Assembly (NCBI RefSeq): GCF_003287285.1
Contig: NZ_QMIG01000028.1
Coordinates: forward strand, 1 to 52,721
DNA from: Phytoactinopolyspora halophila
GTDB lineage: Bacteria; Actinomycetota; Actinomycetes; Jiangellales; Jiangellaceae
Length of the DNA: 52,721 nt
Direction: 5' to 3'
The notes beneath the pieces are model-generated. The model had not been told where the DNA came from. It saw only the letters and a program-made list of their open reading frames with translations, and made no database searches. The position numbers were made by a program, and so were the translations under genes. The first letter of the stretch is position 1, and every line of letters begins with the position of its first letter. This document shows, in pieces, positions 46,001 through 52,721 of this stretch.

Positions 46001-49000
46001 ACGGAGCACGCGGACGTGCTCGCCACCTTCTACGTGGGCGGGCCGGATCCGGGCATCGACGACGAGCAGCGTGCGGTGGCCGTATCTCCACACGAGGCGG
46101 CAGATCCCGCTCCTGTGGTGGGAGATCCCGCTCCCGTGGCGGCAGATCCCGCTCCCGTGGCGGCACGCTCGCCCGTCCGTGCTGCGGGCCGGTCCGATGA
46201 CGTGCCAGAACCCATCGCCATCATCGGTATGAGCGGGCGGTTTCCGGACGCGCGCACCGTCGACGAGCTGTGGGCCATCCTGCGCGACGGGCGCGAGGCC
46301 GTCCGGGACATCCCCGAGGATCGCTTCCCCGGCTACGGCGGCGCCTGGCGCTGCGGCCTGGTGCCCGGCGTGAGCGAGTTCGATCCGCTCTTCTTCGAGA
46401 TCACCCCGGCCGACGCGCGCGCGATGGATCCCCGGCAGCGATTACTCCTGCAGGAATCGTGGAACGCGCTGGAAGACGCCGGATATGGCGCGGACAAGAT
46501 CGAAAGCCAGACCGTCGGAATGTTCGTCGGTGTCGAATCCGGGAACTACGCGACCTTGCTGGACGAGCCCGGGAAGGTTACCTCGAATCACGAAGGTGTC
46601 CTGGCTGCGCGCCTGGCGTACTTCCTGAATCTCGGCGGGCCGGCCATGGCGATCAACACGGCCTGCTCGTCGGGCCTGGTAGCCGCGCACGAGGCATGCT
46701 GGAGCTTGCGCAACGGCGAATGCGACACCGCACTCGCCGCGGGCGTCAACCTGATGACCACCTCGGACAGCTTCGTCGCGGCCGACGAGGCGGGGATGCT
46801 CTCGCCGGACGGCCGGTGCTACGCCTTCGACCAGCGGGCCAACGGGATGGTGCCCGGTGAGGCCGTCGCCGTCGTCGCGCTCAAACGCCTCTCCGACGCC
46901 GAAGCGGACCGGGACCGGATCCTGGGGGTGATCCGGGGAAGCGGCCTGAATTACGACGGCAAGACCAACGGCATCACCGCGCCGAGCAGCCAGTCACAGA
47001 CCGACCTGATACGCGGTATCCACGATCGGTATCGTATCGATCCCGCCGCGATCGACTGCGTGTTCACCCACGGCACGGGCACGCGGCTCGGCGACCCGAT
47101 CGAGATCAACGCACTCTGGCGGGCCTTCGACGGGCGCACCGCAGAGAGGGGAAGCTGCGCGCTCGTCACCACCAAACCGAACGTGGGACACGCGCTGGCC
47201 GCCTCGGGCCTCGTGAGTTTGATCGGCCTCGTTCAGGCGCTGCGCCACCAGACCATTCCGGCCAGCCTCTACTGCGAGCATCCCAGCGACTACGTCGACT
47301 GGGATACCAGCCCGTTCTACGTGAACACCTCCAGGAACACCTGGCCACGGACGTCGTCGCGGGGCCGGATCGGTGCGGTGAGCGCGTTCGGCATCAGCGG
47401 CACCAACGCCCACATGATCGTCGAGGAGTACGCGGCAGAACCCGCGGCGCCACCCGTCGGGCACCCGGCATCTCACCTGCTGGTGCTGTCGGCCCGTACG
47501 CCCGAAGAGCTGGACCAGCTGAGAACGCAGATAAGTGATCATCTGCGTTCCGAAGCGAGCGCTGGCGTGGACTTGACGCGGGTCAGCTACACCCTGCTCA
47601 CTGGCCGGCACCATCACCGGCACCGCTGTGCCATCGTCGTCCGGGACGTGGACGAAGCGCTGGACGTGTGGTCCCAGTCTGGACGGGCAGCTCGTCCGGA
47701 CCAGATGTTCACCGGGACCGTGCCGCGCGAGTTCCAGCCGCAGGAGATGTTGCAGGACTATGCCGTCGGCCTCCTGTCTCGGGCTCGCGAGCGGCATGGT
47801 GACGGTGCCCAGCAGGTCTTGCTGGCGCTGGCCGACCTGTACTGCCAGGGCTACGACCTTCCCTGGGCGTCCCTGTTCGGCGAGCCATCACCCGTCCCGG
47901 TCAGCCTGCCAACCTATCCCTTTGCCCGGGAACACCACTGGGCATCGGGTCCGGCCAGCCGTGGCGGCGCGGACGGCGAGCCGGCCGCACGTGCCGGAAT
48001 CGTGCACCCGCTGCTGCACGAGAACACCTCGGATCTGACCGAGCAGCGGTTCACCTCGACGTTCTCCCCCGAGACGGCCTTCGTTCAGGATCACGACGCG
48101 TGGGGCGCTGGCGTGGTGCCCTGGGCAGTGCAGCTGGAAATGGCCCGGGCCGCCGTGACGCTCTCGGCCGCGGGCGATGAACGGACCGGCCGGCGGTTGC
48201 GTGACGTGGTGTGGAGCGGCCCGGTCCGGGTGGGCGAGCCACCCACACCGGTGAACATCGCCCTGTACCCGGCTTCGAACGAGGCGATCGAGTTCGAGAT
48301 CTACCGCGAATCCGGGGATGCCGAGGCCGGACGAGACGTGCTTGGCCAGGGCGTTGCCGAGACTCACGCCAGCCGGCACGGCACGGTCGATCTGGAGCAG
48401 GTTCGGGCGGCGTGTGGGGTGCGGAGCATCGGTGCGGATCGCCCGGACGGTCGCGAGCTTGGCCCGTGGGGGATCGGCGAGGTGCACGTCGGCGAAGCGC
48501 AGCTGCTCGCCGAGGTGCGGCTTGCGGACGAGGCAGAGCCGGGGCCGGCATGCGTGATCTCGCCGCTGCACGCGGAGGCGGGACTGCGCGCCGCGGCGCT
48601 GCTCGTGACGGAGGACCCCGCCGCGGCCGCCCGGCTGGTGCCGGCCGGCGTACGCGAGGTGGTGATCCCGCCGGCATCCGAGCCGTCTGGTTCCTCCGAG
48701 CCGTCTCATTCCCCCGATCCGGCCGGGCCGTCCGAGCCACCGCAGCCATCTCGACCATTCGGGCGGCCGGCGTGGGCCGTGGCGCGTGATGCCGGGCAGG
48801 GATGCGCGGACGTGGATCTGGTGGACGCCCAGGGGCGAGCCTGCCTGCAGCTGCGGGGTATCACCTGGCGGGAGGCCGAACCCGGCGTGGATGGCGCCTC
48901 CGACGATACCGGCCTCCTCATGGCCCGGCCGGTGTTCGTGGAGCAGCCGGTGAACGAGCCGGGCTCGGCGGCGACGAACGGAGCCTTCGAGCGCGGCGAC

Positions 49001-51976
49001 CGCCTGGTGTTGCTGGGTGGGCTGGATGAGGCGCTGACCGAAGCCGTCCGGAGCGAGCTTCCGGCGCGGAGCATCGTCCTCGCCGGCGGGGACGGGTCCA
49101 TCGGTGATCGTTTCGAACGTGCGGCGCTGGGCGTGTTCGGCACCGTACAGGAAATACTTCGCGACAGCCCGCGGACGGACGTGCTGATACAGCTGGTCGT
49201 TCCGAGTGGCGGCGAGAATCGGGTGCTTTCCGGACTGGCTGCCATGCTCGAATCGGTCCGGTTGGAGAATCCGAAGGTCCGGGCCCAGCTCATCGAGGTC
49301 GATCCGCGCGAGGCCGCCTCCCGAACCGTCGACATCCTGGAGCGTGAGGCCACGCAGGCGCACGAGCGCCGGGTCCGATACGTGGAAGGGCGGCGCTACG
49401 CCGGCCGGTGGGAGACGGTTCCCGAGCTGGACGATCCGGCCGGCACACCGTGGAAGGACGGCGGTATCTACCTCTTGACGGGCGGGGTCGGGATCGCCCC
49501 GGCCGTCGGCGCGGAGATCGCGGAGCGAGCCGGGCGGGTGACACTGGTCTTCGCCGGGCGTTCCCCGGCCGACGACGAGCGCCTGGCCGTGTATCGGAAC
49601 GTGGGCGGCCCGGACACGAAGGTGGAATACCGGCAGGCCGACATCACCCGTGCTGACGACGTCCGCGCTCTCGTCGACGGAATCCTTCGAGACTTCGGGA
49701 CGCTGGACGGCATCGTGCACACCGCTGGTGTGATCCGGGACGGCTTCGCGATCCGCAAGTCGGCGGAGTCGGTCGGGGAGGTGCTGGCGCCCAAGGTCAC
49801 CGGCCTCACGCTGCTCGACGAAGCCACCAGCGAGCTCGAGCTGGATCTGTTCGTCTTGTGCTCGTCGATCGCGGGGGCGTTCGGGAACGTCGGCCAGCTC
49901 GACTATGCGGCGGCGAACGCATTCCTGGACGCGTACGCCTCGTACCGCGACGAGCTGGTTCGGGCGGGTCGCCGGCACGGGCGAACGCTGTCCGTCAACT
50001 GGCCGTTGTGGCGAGCCGGAGGGATGCGGATCGATTCCGCGTCCGAGCAGAGCATGAGGGACGACACCGGCATGATCCCGATGCGGACGTCGACAGCGAT
50101 CCGCGCGCTGCGCCAGGCGCTGGCTTCGGGCCGGGCACAGGTCATGGTGATGGAAGGCGACGTGGCGCGGATGCGGGCCTACCTGTCCGGGCGGGAGGCC
50201 GGGACAGGTAGGCCCGCATCCGCGGACGGTGCACGCCGGCAGCCGGCGAATTCGCCCGGGCTGGAGGACGCGCTGCGGCAGCGCCTGGTGGGGTTGTTCG
50301 CCGAGGCCACCGGGATGAGCGAGGGCCAGATCGACCCGGACGAACCGCTGGAGAGCTACGGCATCGACTCGTACCTGATCGCCAAGCTCAATCACATGCT
50401 GTCCGGCCCGTTCAGCTCGCTACCGAAAACGGTCTTCTTCGAGCACCGCACCCTGGCGTCGTTGTCGGCATATGTGGCCGAGGAGTTCCCCGAGGAGAGT
50501 CAGCGCTGGGTGGAACCCGAACGGCCTGCCGTGCCGGAGACTGCGGACGATTCGCCCGTGGCTGCGCGCGGGGCACCGGCGCTCACGTCCCTGCGCCGCA
50601 CGATCGATCGCCGGTCCGGTGATGTGGCGCGGGATCGCCAGGTCGACGAGCCCATCGCGATCATCGGCATGAGCGGACGGTTCCCGCGAGCGCGCACCGT
50701 CGACGAGTTCTGGGACAACCTCAGAGCAGGAAATGACTGCGTCACCGAGATTCCCGGTGATCGCTGGCCGCTGGATGATTTCTACACCGAAGACGTGGAG
50801 GAAGCCATCGAGTCGCGCCGGAGCTATTCGAAGTGGGGCGGCTTCCTGGACGACTTCGCCGACTTCGACCCGTTCTTCTTCAAGATGTCGCCGCGCGAGG
50901 CGCTCGAGATGGACCCGCAGGAACGGCTCTTCCTCGAGGAGTGCTGGAAGACGTTCGAGGACGCGGCCTACACCAGAACGCGCATCGCGCGTCAGCACCA
51001 GGGCAAGGTGGGCGTCTTCGCCGGGATCACGCGGACGGGCTTCGAGCTTTACGGCCCCGACCTGTGGCGCCAGGGACGTGCGAGTCATCTCAGTACGAAC
51101 TTCAGTTCGGTCGCCAACCGCCTGTCCTACGTGTTCGACCTGAACGGGCCGAGCCTGCCTATCGACACCATGTGCTCCTCGTCACTGTCTGCCGTCCACG
51201 AGGCGTGTGAGCACCTGCGCAGGGGCGACTGTGAGATGGCGCTGGCGGGTGGCGTCAACATCTACACCCATCCCGCGACCTACGTCGATTTCTGCAAGAT
51301 GCGGATGCTGTCGCCCGACGGGGAATGCCGGAGTTTCGGCGCGAACGCGAACGGAATCGTGCCCGGCGAGGGCGTGGTCGGCCTCCTGTTGAAGCCCCTG
51401 TCGAGGGCCGTGGCCGACGGCGACCACATCTACGCGACCATCCGGGGCAGCAGCATCAACCACGACGGAAAGACGAACGGGTACACGGTCCCCAACCCGA
51501 CGGCGCAACGTGACGTGATCCGGCAGGCCCTCGATCGGGCCGGTGTCGAGGCGCGGACGGTGAGCTACATCGAGGCGCACGGCACCGGGACCGAGCTGGG
51601 CGACCCGATAGAGATCGCCGGTCTCACGCACGCGTTCCGGCACGACACCACCGACCGGCAATTCTGCGCCATCGGTTCGGCGAAGTCGAACATCGGCCAT
51701 CTCGAGGGAGCGGCCGGTATCGCGGGAGTAGTGAAGATCATCTTGCAGCTCAGGCACGGGCAACTGGCGCCATCCCTGCACGCGAAGGAACTCAACCCGA
51801 ATATCGACTTCGACAACAGCCCGTTCTATGTCCAGCGGCAACTGGCCGACTGGTCCCGGCCGGTGATGAGACGTCATGCAAGCGTGTCGACGCTTCCCAG
51901 GATCGCCGGCGTTTCGTCGTTCGGAGCAGGTGGGGCGAACGCCCACGTCGTGATCGAGGAGTACGACCCCGCATGA
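40076..51976 (+). CDS. Trans-AT polyketide synthase: AL-ACP-KS-KR-ACP-KS-DH-KR-ACP-KS
   Basis: A 3966-residue megasynthase with no AT domain. Approximate domains by residue follow. Acyl-ligase 18-578: TSGST at 187, Lys565 in SPIGKILRK, FAAL-like GAPNFAFDYLC. ACP1: Ser674. KS1 741-1175: Cys912, His1047, His1089. Post-KS linker to about 1345. KR1: GGCGGLG at 1623, Tyr1764. ACP2: Ser1938. KS2 2047-2455: Cys2197, THGTGT. Linker, then DH 2642-2940: HxxxGxxxxP intact from His2673, but the usual Asp is Glu2834. KR2: unusual GGVGIAP at 3136, Tyr3277. ACP3: Ser3432. KS3 3527-3966: Cys3700. The ATG at 40076 is preferred to 40019, whose extra 19 residues are Arg-rich. The AL loads a starter acid. Chain extension relies on the discrete AT. 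Confidence 0.93.
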   Translation: MDDAPAPEPSVRTLADLPERYPADRHLVFREDVGTQASLSGDQLRRRARQLGAALQDRLEPHAKVLLFLPDALDYICGLAGCFYANEVAVPMMADVTDDPDDVVKRLRTLAGSADARCVVTTAEVADRLQDEPELATLTVLDIHDIAGVAGADGSSSGTADAEAEEANSASTLRFPAADDPAMFLFTSGSTAEPKGVMMTHHAFVEQLRLTVDLWQARQDSVVVSWLPLSHNFGLSVGALVPLLVGLDSVILPASSFVKRPELWLRTIDEYGATHTGAPNFAFDYLCDHVSVDELASDGVSLASLTEVLCAGELIREETYRRFVTTFGAIGMSPSAFCPNYGMTEAGAFVTDPPTAEPVFRTVDLAELEQGRAVPPGDGGEGKVVASVGEPSPGVDLRIVDPQRHVECAPGEVGELWVKTPGAFSGYYKNESATREVLSAALEHGAGGYLRTGDLGFVEDGRVFIVGREKELIIVRGENHYPVDIEATITATMSGESRPVTVFGCEIDDEEQVVAIQEADPSTSEEECRRLLESAVVAISEKHRVRCFEIALVAPGSIARSPIGKILRKRTRTAYVDGELPIFYSYRDGEFASRGASQGSAAAAGSSQGRHGSDEPESGARESDEPEPDELEAVPAAPRGVVDTLVSEVFGPVLGRSSESLAASRRFAELGLDSVDYVQLARRIEDVFGISFGPSMLFKHKTIEELAAFLASTAPAGQVRAPTVSSSVPAHAEVPEAPQGIAVVGVSCRFPEATDVESFWQNLVAEKDCITSIENERPEIIEAYRRHYGDGMDSFPRYSGFVDDVADFDADFFGISPLEAQSMDPQQRKVLEMSWRAIEDAGYGPSQLGGQNVGVFVGVHNVDYSELVSLEPGVVDVYGAYLDSGLHTSLVANRVSRWFDFHGPSEIINTACSSSLIAIHHAIQSIRAGASSTALVAGVNVLLSPRPYRVSMRAGMLSGGGRCRTFDAAADGFVRSEGYAAVLLKPLEQAKADGDTIYGVIKSSAVNHDGRSNSLRAPNLTAQKELIKSAYLDSGLPLETVGYIEAHGTGTALGDPIEVQALQEAFAEIEPNLPERFCGLGSVKANIGHLESAAGLAGLIKVLLGLRHGTLPGLAHFQNLNPHISLQGSPFYVVERTREWNRHVDENGNESPRRAGISSFGFGGANGHVVVEEHIDPRERRAVRHSARRSTRPVPILLSAKTADALTGRARELSAFVRERSVSLDDVAYTLQVGRDEMARRVAFLVGSTEELCESLDRFVRGDDPAEGTFQPRPWQNSELLSMFSDAEMQEAIEKWIARGRYERLLELWVNGLDLDGRVLGGEGNPCRIPLPTYPFARERHWLSPAPASDAAPVAPAAPAAVPDTGGQRNAGHEPGELMLFEEVWEDEPLADATADVRTVICLLSSPEHQAAFTEQLRAADPRAMPVFVSKNGRGMDQGEGNDGKDRNDGKDGTGPVIAVDPDDVESFVTALQTIADRYGRPDAVVYLWAFEDPAELHNYTNIVHLLHAMARTSLGAQRLVLSAQPASELDRCYVESWIGFERSLRQAIPDLRAAAICPMDVGTNPAEDLRAWLPTLTSELRADRAGSVLYRDGRRQVSALREVSAPAAGDTIRRGGTYLITGGCGGLGFLFARHLASTANVNLILTGRSALDERQREQLSELEALGSRVLHIQADVSDETAMRSGLERARATFGPVHGVVHAAGVDARGTVVDRTAQAFDELLHPKISGTLVLDELLKDDPLDFSCYFSSVAAVVGDFGSCAYAAGNRFQNAYARYREERGYPGRSIAINWPLWASGGMNLASEDSTKLYLKSSGQRALESTEGVDVFDRLLPGGPRQCLVMSGDPERIRRFLRTGPAGDATRHPVHSPGSAPERIGPTAEPVRAVQPGRAVEPELDTGSLQARVRADLKEKVSALLRIPRERIDPGENLADFGFDSVSLTDLAGELSSHFGIAITPALFFDCPTLETLSRHYATEHADVLATFYVGGPDPGIDDEQRAVAVSPHEAADPAPVVGDPAPVAADPAPVAARSPVRAAGRSDDVPEPIAIIGMSGRFPDARTVDELWAILRDGREAVRDIPEDRFPGYGGAWRCGLVPGVSEFDPLFFEITPADARAMDPRQRLLLQESWNALEDAGYGADKIESQTVGMFVGVESGNYATLLDEPGKVTSNHEGVLAARLAYFLNLGGPAMAINTACSSGLVAAHEACWSLRNGECDTALAAGVNLMTTSDSFVAADEAGMLSPDGRCYAFDQRANGMVPGEAVAVVALKRLSDAEADRDRILGVIRGSGLNYDGKTNGITAPSSQSQTDLIRGIHDRYRIDPAAIDCVFTHGTGTRLGDPIEINALWRAFDGRTAERGSCALVTTKPNVGHALAASGLVSLIGLVQALRHQTIPASLYCEHPSDYVDWDTSPFYVNTSRNTWPRTSSRGRIGAVSAFGISGTNAHMIVEEYAAEPAAPPVGHPASHLLVLSARTPEELDQLRTQISDHLRSEASAGVDLTRVSYTLLTGRHHHRHRCAIVVRDVDEALDVWSQSGRAARPDQMFTGTVPREFQPQEMLQDYAVGLLSRARERHGDGAQQVLLALADLYCQGYDLPWASLFGEPSPVPVSLPTYPFAREHHWASGPASRGGADGEPAARAGIVHPLLHENTSDLTEQRFTSTFSPETAFVQDHDAWGAGVVPWAVQLEMARAAVTLSAAGDERTGRRLRDVVWSGPVRVGEPPTPVNIALYPASNEAIEFEIYRESGDAEAGRDVLGQGVAETHASRHGTVDLEQVRAACGVRSIGADRPDGRELGPWGIGEVHVGEAQLLAEVRLADEAEPGPACVISPLHAEAGLRAAALLVTEDPAAAARLVPAGVREVVIPPASEPSGSSEPSHSPDPAGPSEPPQPSRPFGRPAWAVARDAGQGCADVDLVDAQGRACLQLRGITWREAEPGVDGASDDTGLLMARPVFVEQPVNEPGSAATNGAFERGDRLVLLGGLDEALTEAVRSELPARSIVLAGGDGSIGDRFERAALGVFGTVQEILRDSPRTDVLIQLVVPSGGENRVLSGLAAMLESVRLENPKVRAQLIEVDPREAASRTVDILEREATQAHERRVRYVEGRRYAGRWETVPELDDPAGTPWKDGGIYLLTGGVGIAPAVGAEIAERAGRVTLVFAGRSPADDERLAVYRNVGGPDTKVEYRQADITRADDVRALVDGILRDFGTLDGIVHTAGVIRDGFAIRKSAESVGEVLAPKVTGLTLLDEATSELELDLFVLCSSIAGAFGNVGQLDYAAANAFLDAYASYRDELVRAGRRHGRTLSVNWPLWRAGGMRIDSASEQSMRDDTGMIPMRTSTAIRALRQALASGRAQVMVMEGDVARMRAYLSGREAGTGRPASADGARRQPANSPGLEDALRQRLVGLFAEATGMSEGQIDPDEPLESYGIDSYLIAKLNHMLSGPFSSLPKTVFFEHRTLASLSAYVAEEFPEESQRWVEPERPAVPETADDSPVAARGAPALTSLRRTIDRRSGDVARDRQVDEPIAIIGMSGRFPRARTVDEFWDNLRAGNDCVTEIPGDRWPLDDFYTEDVEEAIESRRSYSKWGGFLDDFADFDPFFFKMSPREALEMDPQERLFLEECWKTFEDAAYTRTRIARQHQGKVGVFAGITRTGFELYGPDLWRQGRASHLSTNFSSVANRLSYVFDLNGPSLPIDTMCSSSLSAVHEACEHLRRGDCEMALAGGVNIYTHPATYVDFCKMRMLSPDGECRSFGANANGIVPGEGVVGLLLKPLSRAVADGDHIYATIRGSSINHDGKTNGYTVPNPTAQRDVIRQALDRAGVEARTVSYIEAHGTGTELGDPIEIAGLTHAFRHDTTDRQFCAIGSAKSNIGHLEGAAGIAGVVKIILQLRHGQLAPSLHAKELNPNIDFDNSPFYVQRQLADWSRPVMRRHASVSTLPRIAGVSSFGAGGANAHVVIEEYDPA
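44411..44455. repeat. Inverted repeat inside the PKS gene (KS1-KR1 region)
   Basis: GCAATGACGGGA (44415-44426) is the exact complement of 44440-44451, and three further pairs (44411-44413 with 44453-44455) extend it past one mismatch. It encodes part of a hydrophilic NDGKDRNDGKDG stretch in the non-catalytic half of KR1. Confidence 0.6.
46103..46165 (+). repeat. Tandem 21-base repeat in the ACP2-KS2 linker
   Basis: Three in-frame copies encode DPAPVVG, DPAPVAA and DPAPVAA, a Pro/Ala-rich flexible linker just before KS2. The copies differ by a few bases, mostly at third positions. Confidence 0.75.
50166..50224. repeat. Perfect 23-bp inverted repeat inside the PKS gene (KR2-ACP3 linker)
   Basis: Bases 50166-50188 are the exact reverse complement of 50202-50224, with a 13-base loop. 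The arms begin CGCGGATGCGGG on one side and end CCCGCATCCGCG on the other. It encodes the end of KR2 (ARMRAYLSG) and then linker residues TGRPASADG, in frame. Confidence 0.85.
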
Positions 51977-52104
51977 ACACGGTCCCGGAGCCGGCGCCGA
52001 GCCGGCAGCACGCCATACGGGTCGCCCGCCCTTACGGACGGGTGATCGTCCCGGTGGACGCTCCGGATGTTTGTCTCTGCACGTTTCGTCAAGCAAGGAA
52101 ATAG
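51973..52104 (+). CDS. Small 43-residue ORF between two PKS genes
   Basis: The ATG overlaps the stop of the megasynthase (ATGA), and the frame runs 43 codons to TAG at 52102. The next PKS gene starts seven bases later in the same frame. The sequence (MNTVPEPAPSRQHAIRVARP at the start) has no family resemblance. It may be a coupled leader peptide, the former N-terminus of the next PKS cut off by an amber codon, or chance. No independent ribosome site is obvious. Confidence 0.35.
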   Translation: MNTVPEPAPSRQHAIRVARPYGRVIVPVDAPDVCLCTFRQARK

Positions 52105-52110
52105 ACAGAT

Positions 52111-52721
52111 ATGACACGGCACCAGCACGACGGATACCCGGCCAGCATCCACGCCGACGATCGTCCGGTCATGATCGTCTTGTCCGCGCACGATCACGAC
52201 CGGCTCGAGGCCCAGGCACGTGAGCTGCGCGAAGCGCTTGACAGGCGCGGCGTCACGGACGAACACCTGGCCGACATCGCCTACACCCTGCAAATCGGCC
52301 GGGAGGAGATGGAATACCGGCTGGGTGTACTCGCCGGCTCCGTCGACGAGCTGAAAGACAAGCTCGCGCACGCCTTCGACGACGGCGCTCGGGCACCGGA
52401 GGTGTATCTGGGGCATGGCCGTGGAGTCGAGGCCGAGCTCGACGGCACGAGTGTGTCCGACCAGATGGGACTGGTGACCCAGCTCGTCGCGTCGCGCGAC
52501 TACGGCCGGGTGCTGGAGCTGTGGACGAAGGGCATGCGGATCGACTGGCACGCCCTGTACAGCAGCCCGAAGCCGGGCACCGTCAGCCTGCCCGCGTATC
52601 CGTTCTCGGGCGAGCGGTACTGGGCACCGGACGAGGCCGGATTGGTTTCCGGCGGGGATGGTGTGTCGGTGTCTGGTGGTGTGGGGGTTTCTGAGGGGGT
52701 TTCTGGTGTGGGTGTTTCTGG
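52111..52721 (+). CDS. Trans-AT PKS, second megasynthase, N-terminal part (cut by window end)
   Basis: Starts at ATG 52111 after AAGGAAA and stays open to the window edge (203 codons). It opens with the linker that normally follows a trans-AT KS: VMIVLSAHDHDRLEAQARELREAL, LADIAYTLQIGREEMEYRLGVLAGS, VLELWTKGMRIDWHALY and LPAYPFSGERYW. The matching KS is the last domain of the preceding protein, so the module is split right after the KS. After the linker a Gly/Val/Ser-rich low-complexity segment begins (about 52650 on). The next catalytic domain lies beyond the window. Confidence 0.88.
   Translation, partial: MTRHQHDGYPASIHADDRPVMIVLSAHDHDRLEAQARELREALDRRGVTDEHLADIAYTLQIGREEMEYRLGVLAGSVDELKDKLAHAFDDGARAPEVYLGHGRGVEAELDGTSVSDQMGLVTQLVASRDYGRVLELWTKGMRIDWHALYSSPKPGTVSLPAYPFSGERYWAPDEAGLVSGGDGVSVSGGVGVSEGVSGVGVS

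Noticed and set aside
46103-46165. Three 21-base repeats as a possible CRISPR or minisatellite
   Set aside because: They are in frame inside the PKS gene and encode a DPAPV linker; there are no spacers.
47888-50395. 835-codon open frame on the minus strand
   Set aside because: It is antisense to the megasynthase. Long antisense frames are expected in high-GC coding DNA, and the translation has no domain pattern.

Overview
The window is high-GC actinomycete DNA. Evidence is the frequent GTG and TTG starts, the density of TetR, GntR, ArsR, LysR and XRE regulators, a deazaflavin (F420)-dependent nitroreductase-family gene, an ECF42-type sigma factor with its DGPF partner, and a PptH/PptT-like gene pair. 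The order cannot be fixed from sequence alone; a Pseudonocardiales or Streptosporangiales-like actinomycete would fit.

Positions 1 to about 29.5 kb are accessory genes in small, separately regulated units, many with a palindromic operator next to a regulator. In order they are: a truncated serine recombinase at the left edge; a SnoaL/TetR/DUF1772 operon whose tetR looks frameshifted; a divergent SDR/LysR pair; an MMPL exporter with a divergent TetR; a GntR-controlled tripartite tricarboxylate transporter (TctC-TctA-TctB) with a mandelate-racemase-type dehydratase; a TetR-controlled ABC exporter; an O-methyltransferase; a divergent XRE-cupin/aminotransferase pair; an SDR; an ArsR-like/mini-P450 pair; a VOC-ArsR-VOC operon; a broken FAD oxidoreductase; the ECF42/DGPF pair; a methyltransferase/F420-type enzyme pair; and exonuclease III.

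From about 29.5 kb to the right edge lies what appears to be the left part of a trans-acyltransferase polyketide synthase (trans-AT PKS) cluster. A chorismate-pyruvate-lyase-like gene and an orphan OmpR-type response regulator come first. They are followed by a metallophosphoesterase overlapping an Sfp-type phosphopantetheinyl transferase, the arrangement of mycobacterial PptH/PptT. A tight operon then encodes a proofreading-type acyl hydrolase, a malonyl acyltransferase, and a complete beta-branching cassette (donor ACP, Cys-to-Ser decarboxylating KS, HMG synthase, two enoyl-CoA hydratase homologues). It continues into a 3966-residue AT-less megasynthase with domain order AL-ACP-KS-KR-ACP-KS-DH-KR-ACP-KS. 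A second PKS gene starts at 52111 with the post-KS linker and runs off the window.

Expected working: the AL domain adenylates a carboxylic-acid starter and loads ACP1. The free-standing AT supplies malonyl units, the acyl hydrolase clears stalled chains, and the cassette adds a beta-branch at a later module outside the window. The transferase activates the carrier proteins and the phosphoesterase may reverse this. The product cannot be named.
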